Shown: positions 1-7,701, counted from the first letter of the stretch. The stretch is 27,200 nt of DNA from an uncultured Bacilli bacterium (GCA_934148535.1 CAKPDF010000018.1:1-27200), one strand, 5' to 3'. Notes: a model not told the origin generated them from the sequence alone. A program made the numbers and translations.

Positions 1-80
1 AGCACTTTAACGCCGACAATAGCTTTACAGCAAAGATAGGAAGTCGCTCATATTTTTTTATGCTCAAAAAGAGCACCATA
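1..80. other. Unidentified 3' end of an upstream unit
   Basis: This segment precedes a terminator and should be the tail of a gene or structured RNA that begins left of the window. Its base composition is less AT-rich than the following 900 bases. A short hairpin (TGCTC, five A, GAGCA) lies at 61-75. Frame 3 stays open from 3 to 119 but runs through the terminator hairpin, so I do not believe it is coding. I could not match it to tmRNA, RNase P RNA or SRP RNA from memory. Confidence 0.3.
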
Positions 81-106
81 AGATTAGGTAATTCTAATCT
101 TTTTTT
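81..106 (+). terminator. Intrinsic terminator
   Basis: A perfect 7-bp stem (AGATTAG at 81-87, CTAATCT at 94-100) with a 6-nt loop is followed by six T. It ends whatever is transcribed into the window from the left. Confidence 0.75.
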
Positions 107-479
107 CTTTTTATTAAGATAATTTTTAGAAATTTGTTATAATATATAATTAAATTGATATAATAAATTAAATAATATTTTTTAATTTTTATAACTATAT
201 TATATAAATTGCTTTGGTATTGTGTTTATTTTAGGTTTATTTATAATTAAATGGTTAATAATAAAATGTAATATTTGTTCTGTTGGGGATGGGTGAAAAT
301 GTTTATTTTAATAATAATAAAATTATTATCTTTGATTATTATAAAGTAATTAAAACAATAAATATTAGTTCTTTTAATTTAAATGATGATTTATTTTTAG
401 ATTGGTGTTAGTATAAATATATAGACACGAAATTTTGAAATGAGTGTATAATAGTAAATTAAAAAAGGAGGAAGTGTCT
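107..479. other. AT-rich intergenic stretch without a credible gene
   Basis: There is no convincing gene here. A 40-codon open frame at 289-411 starts directly after TTGGGG with no proper ribosome-site spacing, and its product is unrecognised; it may be a relic. A 7-bp inverted pair (TAGACAC at 422-428, GTGTCTA at 474-480) flanks a promoter-like TATAAT (447-452) and a strong AGGAGG (466-471). This looks like the 5' end of the IS remnant that follows. Confidence 0.4.
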
Positions 480-688
480 ATGTCAAAGCAATATACTCAA
501 AGAGATGAAGAATTTAAAAAGATGATTGTTAATCTTTGTTAAACTAGTTTAGATAAAACTATGAGCGATATAGTAAGAAAATATGTCGTAAGTGGAACTA
601 ATATAATAAACTAGAGAAAAAATATGGAACTATAATTACATCAACTGGTATAACAACTAATAATGGTGAAATTTTAAAATTACAAATT
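480..688 (+). pseudogene. Degenerate IS3-family OrfA (transposase helix-turn-helix subunit)
   Basis: The ATG at 480 sits 8 nt after AGGAGG and opens a frame reading MSKQYTQRDEEFKKMIVNLC, then a stop at 540-542. The same frame continues with TSLDKTMSDIVRKY, VVSGTNII and a second stop at 612-614. A shift into the frame starting at 614 gives KKYGTIITSTG and NNGEILKLQ. The order (K-x-Y-T-x-E-F-K-x-x-I-V, then an S-x-I-V-R-x-Y turn, then KYG-T and EILKL) is the usual layout of IS3-family OrfA, the DNA-binding subunit of the OrfAB transposase. Two nonsense changes and a frameshift make it inactive. No OrfB with a DDE domain follows, so most of the element is gone. The family call rests on pattern memory only. 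Confidence 0.65.
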
Positions 689-959
689 TCATTTTATGAT
701 TTTGTAAATATTATATATAATGTTAAGAAGATTGAATATTCTATTGATTTTTTTAAATCTTTGTTTACTCAACATAAGTTGTATTCTATTTTGAATAAAC
801 GTTATTCATTTAATTTTTCTCAAATTTGTTTATCAGTAATGAAGAGTTAAAAAGCGATAATGATTTTTTTGAGTTTGGTAATAATTATTTTGTATTAGAT
901 GCTTAGAAAATGAATTTGATATCTGTTTTAATAAGGATAAAAAGCAAAAAAGATACTAA
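689..959 (+). pseudogene. Decayed coding remnant, family not recognised
   Basis: Reading continues in the frame opened at 614 up to a stop at 848-850, but after about 688 the protein no longer resembles OrfA. Overlapping frames then carry protein-like text: FISNEELKSDNDFFEFG to a stop at 904-906, and another frame from 900 to a stop at 957-959 reading LENEFDICFNKDKKQKRY. Three successive frames with plausible composition suggest one gene broken by small indels. I cannot name the parent gene. It may be the neighbour into which the IS element inserted. Confidence 0.35.
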
Positions 960-1017
960 TAGATAACTGATTTTATTATATTATTACATAATTAATTAGA
1001 ATATAATTAATATGTAG

Positions 1018-1045
1018 TTGACAAATTTAAATTAGGTGATATAAT
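1018..1045 (+). promoter_or_regulatory. rpoD promoter
   Basis: TTGACA (1018-1023), a 16-nt spacer and TATAAT (1040-1045), with a TG one base upstream of the -10 (extended -10). Expected transcription start is near 1052, about 30 nt before the rpoD ATG. Confidence 0.75.
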
Positions 1046-1081
1046 AAAGTTCCTAGAAATTTGTTGAAGGGGGATCTGTTT

Positions 1082-2503
1082 ATGAAAAATGATATAAAAA
1101 AATATATTGATAGTAAGAATGTTATTGGTGACAATGAATATAAGGAAATGGTAAAACTTTTTGGTAAGGATGCAGTTGATGAGTATTTTAATACAATTTT
1201 GGATGAGATTGATTTAACTTCTACTGCAGTTCAAGATAAATATATTGGTTATCTTAATGCTGTAAGTGATGGGGATGAGAGTGAAAATTTTGATCAAGAT
1301 GCTATAGAGCATTATCTTGATACTATTGGTACTGGGAGAAAATCAAATGTTGATACATTAAAAATTTATTTAATGGAAGCTGGTTCGAATCCGTTACTTT
1401 CTGTTGATGAGGAGAGAAAAAAAGCTACAATTATTTGTGATGGCAAAGTAAAAGACAATGGTAGTAGTAATTTATATTTACTTAAAGAAATAGAAGATGA
1501 AAAGTATTTTGGAAAAGAAACTGTTCGTATAATTGATTTTCCAACTGTTTTCAAGACAATGAGTAAAGTAGATAGTATTGAAGATAGAAAGACATTATTA
1601 AAATTAGTACGTAGAGCGGTTGGTGCTTCTAGTGAAACTGGAAATATAAGAAAATATGAAGAGAAGAAATATGATGAATTAGATAAAATGGTTTTGGAAA
1701 ATGATTTTAGTTCTATAAGTGGAGGTAAAGATATTTCTTCTGATGAATTACAAAAACAATTAGTTTCTGTAAGAGAATATAGAAATGCTGTTAAAACTAT
1801 GATTAATTCTAATTTAAGATTAGTTATTAATATTAGTAAAAAATATGTAGGTAGAGGTCTTGATTTAAATGATTTAATAGACGAAGGAAATTTGGGATTA
1901 ATTAGGGCTGTTGAAAAATATGATGTTACTAGAGGATTTAAATTTTCTACATATGCGACTTGGTGGATAAGACAAGCAGTTACTAGAGCAATAGCAGATA
2001 ATGGTAAGATAATTAGAGTTCCAGTACATATGATTGAACGTGTAAACAAAATTGAAAGGGTTAGAAGAGAATTGACTGCCAAACTTAATAAAGATCCTTC
2101 TATTTTGGAAATTGCTAAGGAAGCAGATATGACTGAGAGTCAAGTTGTTGAGGCTATGAATTATAATAATAATGTTGTTTCATTAGATATTCCTGTTGGT
2201 GAGGATGAAGATACTACTTTAGCTGATTTTTTAGTTGATGAGAAAAGCGAAACTTCTAGTGATGCATTTAAAGCATCATTGAGAAGTGATATGGAATTTA
2301 TATTAGAAACATTATCTGATAGAGAAAAAGAGGTTATAATGTTAAGATATGGTTGGAATGATGGAAAACTTCGTACTTTAGAAGAAGTAGGAAAAATATT
2401 TGGTGTGACTAGGGAGAGAGTTAGACAAATAGAAGCAAAAGCAATAAGAAAGTTAAGAAATCCTAATCGTTCTAATAGGGTAGCTGATTATTATCAAAAT
2501 TAA
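1082..2503 (+). CDS. rpoD: Primary (housekeeping) RNA polymerase sigma-70 factor
   Basis: This subunit directs core RNA polymerase to -10/-35 promoters. The ATG at 1082 is chosen because GAAGGGGGA (1066-1074) sits 7 nt upstream; the in-frame TTG at 1061 lies upstream of that site. The product is 473 residues. Region 1.2 is near residues 91-113 (DTLKIYLMEAGSNPLLS), region 2 near 243-310 (NLRLVINISKKYVGRGLDL, FSTYATWWIRQAVTRAIAD), region 3 near 313-380, and region 4 near 400-460 with the -35 helix-turn-helix RTLEEVGKIFGVTRERVRQI. About 125 residues separate regions 1.2 and 2, against a few tens in Bacillus SigA, so a non-conserved insert is present. It has its own extended -10 promoter and is followed directly by the glyQS promoter. 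Assignment as the primary factor is secure; the insert's role is unknown. Confidence 0.97.
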   Translation: MKNDIKKYIDSKNVIGDNEYKEMVKLFGKDAVDEYFNTILDEIDLTSTAVQDKYIGYLNAVSDGDESENFDQDAIEHYLDTIGTGRKSNVDTLKIYLMEAGSNPLLSVDEERKKATIICDGKVKDNGSSNLYLLKEIEDEKYFGKETVRIIDFPTVFKTMSKVDSIEDRKTLLKLVRRAVGASSETGNIRKYEEKKYDELDKMVLENDFSSISGGKDISSDELQKQLVSVREYRNAVKTMINSNLRLVINISKKYVGRGLDLNDLIDEGNLGLIRAVEKYDVTRGFKFSTYATWWIRQAVTRAIADNGKIIRVPVHMIERVNKIERVRRELTAKLNKDPSILEIAKEADMTESQVVEAMNYNNNVVSLDIPVGEDEDTTLADFLVDEKSETSSDAFKASLRSDMEFILETLSDREKEVIMLRYGWNDGKLRTLEEVGKIFGVTRERVRQIEAKAIRKLRNPNRSNRVADYYQN

Positions 2504-2513
2504 TATAAATTTA

Positions 2514-2542
2514 TTGACAAATTAAAAAAAAAAGAATAAAAT
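2514..2542 (+). promoter_or_regulatory. glyQS promoter
   Basis: TTGACA (2514-2519), a 17-nt spacer and TAAAAT (2537-2542). The start would be near 2549, just before the T-box leader. Confidence 0.75.
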
Positions 2543-2549
2543 TTAGTTA

Positions 2550-2680
2550 TAGTTAAGAAGCAATGATGCGGGATGGAAACCGTGGAGCTATGTATTGTAA
2601 AGAGATTCGTAAGAATAAATAAGGTGGAACCGCGGGTGTATGCTCGTCCTTATGTTTAATACTTATGGGTCTCTTTTTAT
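2550..2680 (+). promoter_or_regulatory. T-box leader (glycine) of glyQS
   Basis: The conserved T-box element AAGGTGGAACCGCG lies at 2621-2634. Around it an antiterminator can form: ATAAGG pairs with CCTTAT (2648-2653), and GCGGGT with GCTCGT. Such leaders read the charging state of a tRNA, here presumably tRNA-Gly because glyQS follows, and raise expression when the tRNA is uncharged. The part upstream of the T-box is only about 70-80 nt, so Stem I must be very short; a GGA lies in a possible specifier area near 2571-2590. A 15-bp helix with G-U pairs joins 2599-2613 to 2662-2676 and runs into a T tract, so it could serve as terminator, but it encloses the T-box instead of overlapping it. Confidence 0.85.
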
Positions 2681-2695
2681 TGGAGGGATGATTAT

Positions 2696-4069
2696 ATGGA
2701 AAAATTAACTATGGAAAAAATTGTTGCTATATGTAAGCAATATGGATTTATTTATCAAGGTAGTGAGATATATGGAGGACTTGCTAATACTTGGGATTAT
2801 GGTCCGTTGGGAGCAAGACTTAAAAATAATGTTAAGGATGCTTGGAGAAAGAGATTTATTCAAGAAAATGATAATAGTTATGAAATAGATGCTGATATTC
2901 TTATGCATCCTAGAGTATGGGAAGCAAGTGGACATACTACTAGTTTTTCTGACCCATTAATTGATTGTAAGGGTTGTAAGAGTAGATATAGGGCAGATAA
3001 GTTGATTGAAGAAAATACTCATGATATTAATCCAGACACTTTATCTGATTCAGAAATGGTTAGTTACATAAAGGAGCATAATATTAAATGTCCTAAGTGT
3101 GGTAAATGCGATTTTACTGATATAAGAGAATTTAATTTAATGTTTGCAACTCATCGTGGTGTTATTAAAGATGATAAAAATGGATTAGTTTATTTAAGAC
3201 CAGAGACTGCTCAAGGTGAATTTGTTAATTTCTTAAATGTTCAAAGAACTATGAGAGCTAAAATTCCTTTTGGTATTGGACAAATTGGTAAAGCATTTAG
3301 AAATGAAATTACTCCTGGTAACTTTACATTTAGAACTATTGAATTTGAACAAATGGAACATCAATTATTTTGTAAAGAAGGTACTGATTCTGGATTTTAT
3401 AGATTTTATAAAGAATATGCAATGAACTTTTTAAAAGATTTAGGAATAAATACTGATAAATTAAGATTTAAAGATCATGAAAAACTTGCACATTATGCAA
3501 AAGAAGCCTGTGATATTGAATACTTATTCCCTATGGGTTGGGGTGAATTATGGGGAACTCATAATAGAACTAATTATGATTTATCTAGGCATCAAGAATT
3601 TTCTTCAGTTTCACAAGAGTATTTAGATCCAGAAGATAATTCTAAATATGTACCATATGTTGTTGAATCTTCAGTTGGTTGTGATAGACTTACTTTAGCA
3701 GTACTATGTGATAGTTATGATGAAGAAGTACTTGGTGATGGTACAGTTAGAGAAGTTATGCATTTTAGTCCGGTTTTAGCACCTTATAAAGTTTCAGTAC
3801 TTCCATTAGTAAAGAAGTATCATAGTGAATACGCTAAAGAATTATATAGAAAATTACAACATAGTTTTATGTGTTCTTATGATGAAACAGGTAGTATTGG
3901 TAAAAGATATAGAAGAAGTGATATCAGTGGTACTCCTTATTGTATTACAGTAGATGATGAAACATTAAATAATCATACTGTTACTTTAAGAGATAGAGAT
4001 ACTATGGAACAGATTAAACTTGATATTGATGAAGTTGAAGGATATATTAAGAGTAAAATAAATTTATAA
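2696..4069 (+). CDS. glyQS: Glycyl-tRNA synthetase, single-chain alpha2 type
   Basis: This cytoplasmic class II synthetase attaches glycine to tRNA-Gly using ATP. The 457 residues match the dimeric one-chain enzyme, not the two-subunit GlyQ/GlyS form. The N-terminus carries the characteristic IYGGLANTWDYGPLG (25-39). CxxC pairs at 91-94 and 132-135 look like the zinc-binding insert seen in this family. Motif 2 is GKAFRNEITP (198-207) and motif 3 is GCDRLTLAVL (328-337). The anticodon-binding domain covers about 360-457 and includes GSIGKRYRRSDISGTPYCI. The ATG follows GGAGGG (2682-2687) with 8 nt spacing. A T-box leader precedes it, and three further genes follow with short gaps up to the terminator at 5928, so they are probably co-transcribed. 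Confidence 0.97.
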   Translation: MEKLTMEKIVAICKQYGFIYQGSEIYGGLANTWDYGPLGARLKNNVKDAWRKRFIQENDNSYEIDADILMHPRVWEASGHTTSFSDPLIDCKGCKSRYRADKLIEENTHDINPDTLSDSEMVSYIKEHNIKCPKCGKCDFTDIREFNLMFATHRGVIKDDKNGLVYLRPETAQGEFVNFLNVQRTMRAKIPFGIGQIGKAFRNEITPGNFTFRTIEFEQMEHQLFCKEGTDSGFYRFYKEYAMNFLKDLGINTDKLRFKDHEKLAHYAKEACDIEYLFPMGWGELWGTHNRTNYDLSRHQEFSSVSQEYLDPEDNSKYVPYVVESSVGCDRLTLAVLCDSYDEEVLGDGTVREVMHFSPVLAPYKVSVLPLVKKYHSEYAKELYRKLQHSFMCSYDETGSIGKRYRRSDISGTPYCITVDDETLNNHTVTLRDRDTMEQIKLDIDEVEGYIKSKINL

Positions 4070-4089
4070 TTTGAAAGTAGGGGGAAAAT

Positions 4090-4698
4090 ATGGTTGATTT
4101 TAATTACATGCGTCCTTGTTATGTATCTTACAATAATGATGATATGCTAATGTTATATAATTATTTATTAAGTAAATATAGTTTTGAGATAATTAGTTGC
4201 GGATTAGAAACTGATACTAATATGAGTTTTATAGATATTTGTGATATGGATGAGTATGAGAATATTATTAAAGATGGTAATAAATTTTTAATAAGTAATA
4301 ATATTAAAGATGTATTGTATGTGGATATATGTGGTAATTTACTAAATCCTAATTTAATATATTTAGGCTTGCTTAATTTAGGTAAGAGAAAAGGTTCTAC
4401 TTTTTGGGCATTAGATGAAAGACTACCTAAGGATATAAAAAATTATTTATCTTGTTTAAAGAAACATATTGATCCAAAAGGTATAATAATTCAAAGATAC
4501 GAAGAAGAAAAAAGTGGTGGTTATCTTGTTCTAATGTCAAAAGATATTAATAAATATGAAGAATATCAATATAAAATGCAAGAGTTTTTTGAAGAAAATG
4601 GTTTTGGACCTTTTGTTTCATTTGAAACTTTAAATGAAGTAGGCGCAATAGTTGATGATACAAAGTATGTATCAAAATCTTTGAAAAAAGGTAAATAA
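4090..4698 (+). CDS. Uncharacterised 202-residue protein
   Basis: I do not recognise this family. The product is soluble-looking: no signal peptide and no membrane segment. It alternates short hydrophobic strands with charged helices and contains a cluster NLGKRKGSTFWALDERLP near residues 96-113 and an acidic C-terminal half ending in KSLKKGK. The ATG follows an AGTAGGGGG-type ribosome site (4077-4085 area). It lies 20 nt after glyQS and 2 nt before the HELLH protein, so it is almost certainly co-transcribed with both. Base and codon use match the neighbours. It may be a lineage-specific partner of the downstream protease-like gene, but nothing in the sequence shows a function. Confidence 0.8.
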   Translation: MVDFNYMRPCYVSYNNDDMLMLYNYLLSKYSFEIISCGLETDTNMSFIDICDMDEYENIIKDGNKFLISNNIKDVLYVDICGNLLNPNLIYLGLLNLGKRKGSTFWALDERLPKDIKNYLSCLKKHIDPKGIIIQRYEEEKSGGYLVLMSKDINKYEEYQYKMQEFFEENGFGPFVSFETLNEVGAIVDDTKYVSKSLKKGK

Positions 4699-4700
4699 TT

Positions 4701-5660
4701 ATGAAAATAAGCAACTTAACTATTTATAAAAAACTTAATAGTAAATATAAGTTATATAGAGAGTATGATTCTATTTCTTTAGTCGATATTTATAAGAATG
4801 ATTTTAATGTGATTGGGGAGGAAATTGATTACAGAAAGTTAAGAAATTTATTATATTGGGATAGTATTTTATATTTTTATAATAAGTTAAAAAAAGATAG
4901 TAATTTTGATTTAAATTTATTTTTAAATAATTTATCTGATTTAATAGTTGTAAAACCCTCTTTTTCTTTAATCGATTTTCTTTTTAATACTAATAATCTT
5001 AATGGTGGTTATTCTCCATTTAATAATTTGATTATTATAAATGATGATATATCTATTTATCATGAACTTTTACATTCTGCTTCTTCTATAATCAATAAAC
5101 ATAGAGAAATTGCTTTTTCTGGATTTTGTCAAATTAACGAAAACATATATGGGTATGGTTTAGATGAAGGTTATACTCAATATTTAAAAGAAAAATATTT
5201 TGGTATTTCTCAGGAGGAGATAGGTATCTATTCTTTTGAGAAATTAGTGGCTTTTAAATTAGAAGAAATTTTAACACCAAAGATTATGGAGAAAATGTAT
5301 TCTAGGGGAGATTTATTAGGTCTTGTAAAATGTTTAGAACAATATTTTTCTTATGAAGAAATAGTGATGTTTATTAGAAAAATTGATTATGTTAGCGATA
5401 ATTTTAGTAACAAATCATATTATAATAACCATCAATTAGTAATAAAATCTATTAATGATATTTGTTCTTTCTTAATAAAAGGATATTGTTTTAAAAGTTT
5501 TAATATTGATGATGTATTTGAATATTGTTTTCCTTTTATGAATGTTACTTTATATAATGATAATTGCATATCTTGTTTAAAAAATGAAGATATTAATAAT
5601 ATTTATAATGAGACAAAGGTAAAATTAAAGCAAAAAGGTGGTAATAATTTATGGACTTAA
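4701..5660 (+). CDS. HExxH zincin-like protein, putative metallopeptidase
   Basis: The 319-residue product carries HELLH at 121-125, preceded by a hydrophobic strand (IIINDDISIY), and an LDEGYTQYL stretch at 154-162. HExxH followed by a Glu about 30 residues later in an EGxTxY context is the gluzincin arrangement, with H121, H125 and probably E156 as zinc ligands and E122 as catalytic base. No signal peptide or membrane span is apparent, so it should act in the cytosol unless held at the membrane by a partner. It starts 2 nt after the preceding gene, with AAAAAGG upstream, and its last 10 nt overlap the start of a small membrane protein, which suggests translational coupling. Peptidase activity is inferred from the motif; the exact family is not recognised. 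Confidence 0.8.
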   Translation: MKISNLTIYKKLNSKYKLYREYDSISLVDIYKNDFNVIGEEIDYRKLRNLLYWDSILYFYNKLKKDSNFDLNLFLNNLSDLIVVKPSFSLIDFLFNTNNLNGGYSPFNNLIIINDDISIYHELLHSASSIINKHREIAFSGFCQINENIYGYGLDEGYTQYLKEKYFGISQEEIGIYSFEKLVAFKLEEILTPKIMEKMYSRGDLLGLVKCLEQYFSYEEIVMFIRKIDYVSDNFSNKSYYNNHQLVIKSINDICSFLIKGYCFKSFNIDDVFEYCFPFMNVTLYNDNCISCLKNEDINNIYNETKVKLKQKGGNNLWT

Positions 5661-5905
5661 AAAAAGAAATAGAAAAAATAGAAGAAAGAAATAAAAGAGT
5701 AGAGTTAGATAAAAAATGGGAAACTAGTTTAACTAGAAGAATATTAATTGTAATCCTTACCTATATCGTTGTTGTTATATATTCATTTTCCATTGATAAG
5801 ATTAATAATATATTCTTAAGTTCTTTAGTACCAGTATTTGGATTTGTATTATCTACAATGTCTTTAAATGGTTTTAGAAAAATTTGGGAAAAGAGAATTA
5901 AGTAG
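5651..5905 (+). CDS. Small two-span membrane protein
   Basis: The 84-residue product has a charged, coiled-coil-like N-terminus (LKKEIEKIEERNKRVELDKK), then two hydrophobic segments at about 31-48 (ILIVILTYIVVVIYSFSI) and 53-71, and a basic tail ending KRIK. The ATG overlaps the end of the HELLH gene by 10 nt and has AAGGTGG about 9 nt upstream. The overlap implies coupled expression, so it could anchor the zincin-like protein at the membrane; that is inference. A terminator follows at 5928. The family is not recognised. Confidence 0.8.
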   Translation: MDLKKEIEKIEERNKRVELDKKWETSLTRRILIVILTYIVVVIYSFSIDKINNIFLSSLVPVFGFVLSTMSLNGFRKIWEKRIK

Positions 5906-5927
5906 TTAGAGATTTAATTATAATAAA

Positions 5928-5962
5928 AACTTACGAGTTTAATAATTCGTAAGTTATTTTTT
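5928..5962 (+). terminator. Terminator of the glyQS operon
   Basis: A 9-bp perfect stem (AACTTACGA at 5928-5936, TCGTAAGTT at 5947-5955) with a 10-nt loop is followed by ATTTTTT. Confidence 0.9.
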
Positions 5963-6007
5963 GTATTGTCATAAGTATTGCTTATCGATGATATAAGATA
6001 AATATAT

Positions 6008-6036
6008 TTTACTTATTAATAAATTAGTAATAAAAT
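6008..6036 (+). promoter_or_regulatory. Possible promoter of the Nudix-fusion gene
   Basis: TTTACT (6008-6013), a 17-nt spacer and TAAAAT (6031-6036). The start would fall near 6043, leaving a short leader that still includes the ribosome site. Another -10-like TATAAG lies at 5992-5997. Confidence 0.4.
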
Positions 6037-6060
6037 TAAATTGAAAGGAAGGCAAGTATT

Positions 6061-7494
6061 ATGAATTATGAGCTAATAAAAAAAGAATTGATAAATATAA
6101 AGAAAGAGGAGTTTAAGTATGTTACAAGTATTGCTAAACTTAGTAGAAAGAAAATATTATCAGAATATGAAAAACTTACAATATGTAGAAATTTAAAGAA
6201 ATATGAAATTAAAATAAATGATATGTATAAAAAACTTTTGGAGAAATTAAAAAAAGTTAAACAAATAACAGTAGATAACAGGAAAGATATAATTTTTCAA
6301 ATTAATTTAGGCAGAAGTTATGTTTTTTCACTATTCTTAAATAACAGACTTAAAGGAGCAGATTTAATTAATTTAGGAATTAATCCAAGTACTTTTAAAT
6401 ATTCATTAAGTATTCATGATTTGTTAGATGGATATAAATCACCTTATATTTTAACTTCTATTTTTGATATCATATTAAATAATCAAAAGTTAGCTTTAGA
6501 TTCAGTATATATATTCTATAAATATGTTGACGAATCAGATTGGTGTGATGGATTTACTAGAAATTATGATGTCTTTGTTAGTGGTATGTATAGGAATATA
6601 TTTGATATTTTTGACAATAAAAAGGTTCCTAAAAATCTTATGAAGGAATTTGAGAATGATAAATTAATTATTAATACACAAAAATATGAATATGTAAGTT
6701 CTTCTGAAGCTGAAAAGATTTTTGAAGAAGAATTCTTTAACAACTATAATAAATCATTAAGAGAATGCGTTATTAAAACTAATGATAGAATTTCTCGATT
6801 AAATTATGAAAAAAGTCCAGAAAGACAAGAAAAAATTCTATTAGATAAAATTAATGAATTATATAAAAAAGTTAAGGGAGAGTTTATAAAACAAGAAATA
6901 TTATATAGTGGTAATTTTCTTGAAATTTTAGAAGAAGAATATAAACTACCAAATGATAAAATTGTAAAAAAAGAAAAGATTATTAAAAGTCATGGAAAGA
7001 ACGCTGTAATAGTAATTGCGAGAGCTACTGATAATAAGTATATAATTACTTTTCAAAATAGGATACAAAATAAAATGATTTCAGAATTTCCTTCAGGATA
7101 TATTGAAGATGGAGAAGAAGTAATAGAGGCTGCTAAAAGAGAATTAAAGGAAGAAACAGGTTATATTAGTAATGATTTATTTGTAATTGATTATGCCTAT
7201 ACATCACCTGGAATTGATAATTCCGTTACATATATAGTAATAGCAAATGCTTGTACTAAAGCTGATGAAAAGAGGGTAGATGGTACAGAATTAGTAGATT
7301 ATGGATTATTTTCTGATATTGAATTAAAATATTTTATAAATAAGGATATAATGAATGGAGCAATGAATAAATTAGCATATTATAATTTAATCAATAATGT
7401 AGAAGGTATAAAAGGTAGTGAATGTGGAAATGATACTCAAAAGTTATGCAAAAGAAAGCGTTCTAAAATATATCCTTATGATTATCAAAAATGA
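6061..7494 (+). CDS. Helical protein with C-terminal Nudix hydrolase domain
   Basis: The 477-residue product has a C-terminal Nudix domain from about 275. The Nudix box is complete: G346, E352, then REL-x-EE-x-GY at 360-368, providing the Mg-binding glutamates that cleave nucleoside diphosphates linked to another moiety. The lead-in (residues 281-345: LYSGNFLEIL, KLPNDKIVKKEKI, EFPSGYIEDGEE) resembles ADP-ribose pyrophosphatases. Ordinary enzymes of that type have about 180-210 residues. Here about 275 residues of Lys/Glu-rich, mostly helical sequence precede it, and I do not recognise this part; possible coiled coil lies at 1-70 and 245-280. A basic tail (KRKRSK) ends the protein. The ATG follows AAAGGAAGG. 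Terminators on both sides make it a single-gene unit. The substrate cannot be read from the sequence. Confidence 0.88.
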   Translation: MNYELIKKELINIKKEEFKYVTSIAKLSRKKILSEYEKLTICRNLKKYEIKINDMYKKLLEKLKKVKQITVDNRKDIIFQINLGRSYVFSLFLNNRLKGADLINLGINPSTFKYSLSIHDLLDGYKSPYILTSIFDIILNNQKLALDSVYIFYKYVDESDWCDGFTRNYDVFVSGMYRNIFDIFDNKKVPKNLMKEFENDKLIINTQKYEYVSSSEAEKIFEEEFFNNYNKSLRECVIKTNDRISRLNYEKSPERQEKILLDKINELYKKVKGEFIKQEILYSGNFLEILEEEYKLPNDKIVKKEKIIKSHGKNAVIVIARATDNKYIITFQNRIQNKMISEFPSGYIEDGEEVIEAAKRELKEETGYISNDLFVIDYAYTSPGIDNSVTYIVIANACTKADEKRVDGTELVDYGLFSDIELKYFINKDIMNGAMNKLAYYNLINNVEGIKGSECGNDTQKLCKRKRSKIYPYDYQK

Positions 7495-7563
7495 TTAATA
7501 ATAAATAAAAAAAGTTACTAATTATTATAAAAAGAAAATTGTTTTACAAAAGGACATTAAAAT

Positions 7564-7594
7564 AAAAAAACTTATGAACGATTAAGTTCATAAG
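7564..7594 (-). terminator. Terminator of tRNA-Cys, possibly bidirectional
   Basis: A 9-bp perfect stem (CTTATGAAC at 7571-7579, GTTCATAAG at 7586-7594) precedes seven T on the minus strand (7570-7564), directly downstream of the tRNA. On the plus strand it is followed by TTAAATTTTT and could also end the Nudix-fusion transcript. Confidence 0.85.
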
Positions 7595-7608
7595 TTAAAT
7601 TTTTAATT

Positions 7609-7682
7609 TGGAGGGCCTAGTCGGATTTGAACCAACGATCAGGGAGTTGCAGTCCCATGCCTTACCACTTGGCTATAGACCC
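7609..7682 (-). tRNA. tRNA-Cys (anticodon GCA)
   Basis: The 74-nt minus-strand sequence folds as a complete cloverleaf. The acceptor stem is 7 bp (GGGTCTA with TAGGCCC, one G-U), the D stem is GCC/GGC, and the anticodon loop is CTGCAAC with GCA. The T arm is GTTGG-TTCAAAT-CCGAC, the discriminator is U, and CCA is encoded. U at position 73 is the known identity base for cysteine tRNA. The top anticodon-stem pair is a U-U mismatch. It is a solitary tRNA gene with its own promoter and terminator. Confidence 0.96.
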
Positions 7683-7701
7683 ATAACAAAGTTATGTATT
7701 A

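Noticed and set aside
3..119. Open frame running in from the left edge
   Set aside because: It passes through a clear intrinsic terminator (81-106), so translation of this frame is unlikely.
1366..2143. Two long minus-strand open frames opposite rpoD
   Set aside because: They lie fully inside a conserved gene and their proteins are Leu/Ser-rich with no recognisable domain, as expected from the antisense of AT-rich coding DNA.
2705..2935. Minus-strand open frame opposite glyQS
   Set aside because: Complete overlap with the conserved N-terminus of glycyl-tRNA synthetase; no promoter or ribosome site.
7492..7494. Possible use of TGA as tryptophan (Mycoplasma code)
   Set aside because: Genes end at TGA (7494, 14483, 25522) at the expected family lengths or overlaps, and conserved tryptophans are TGG.
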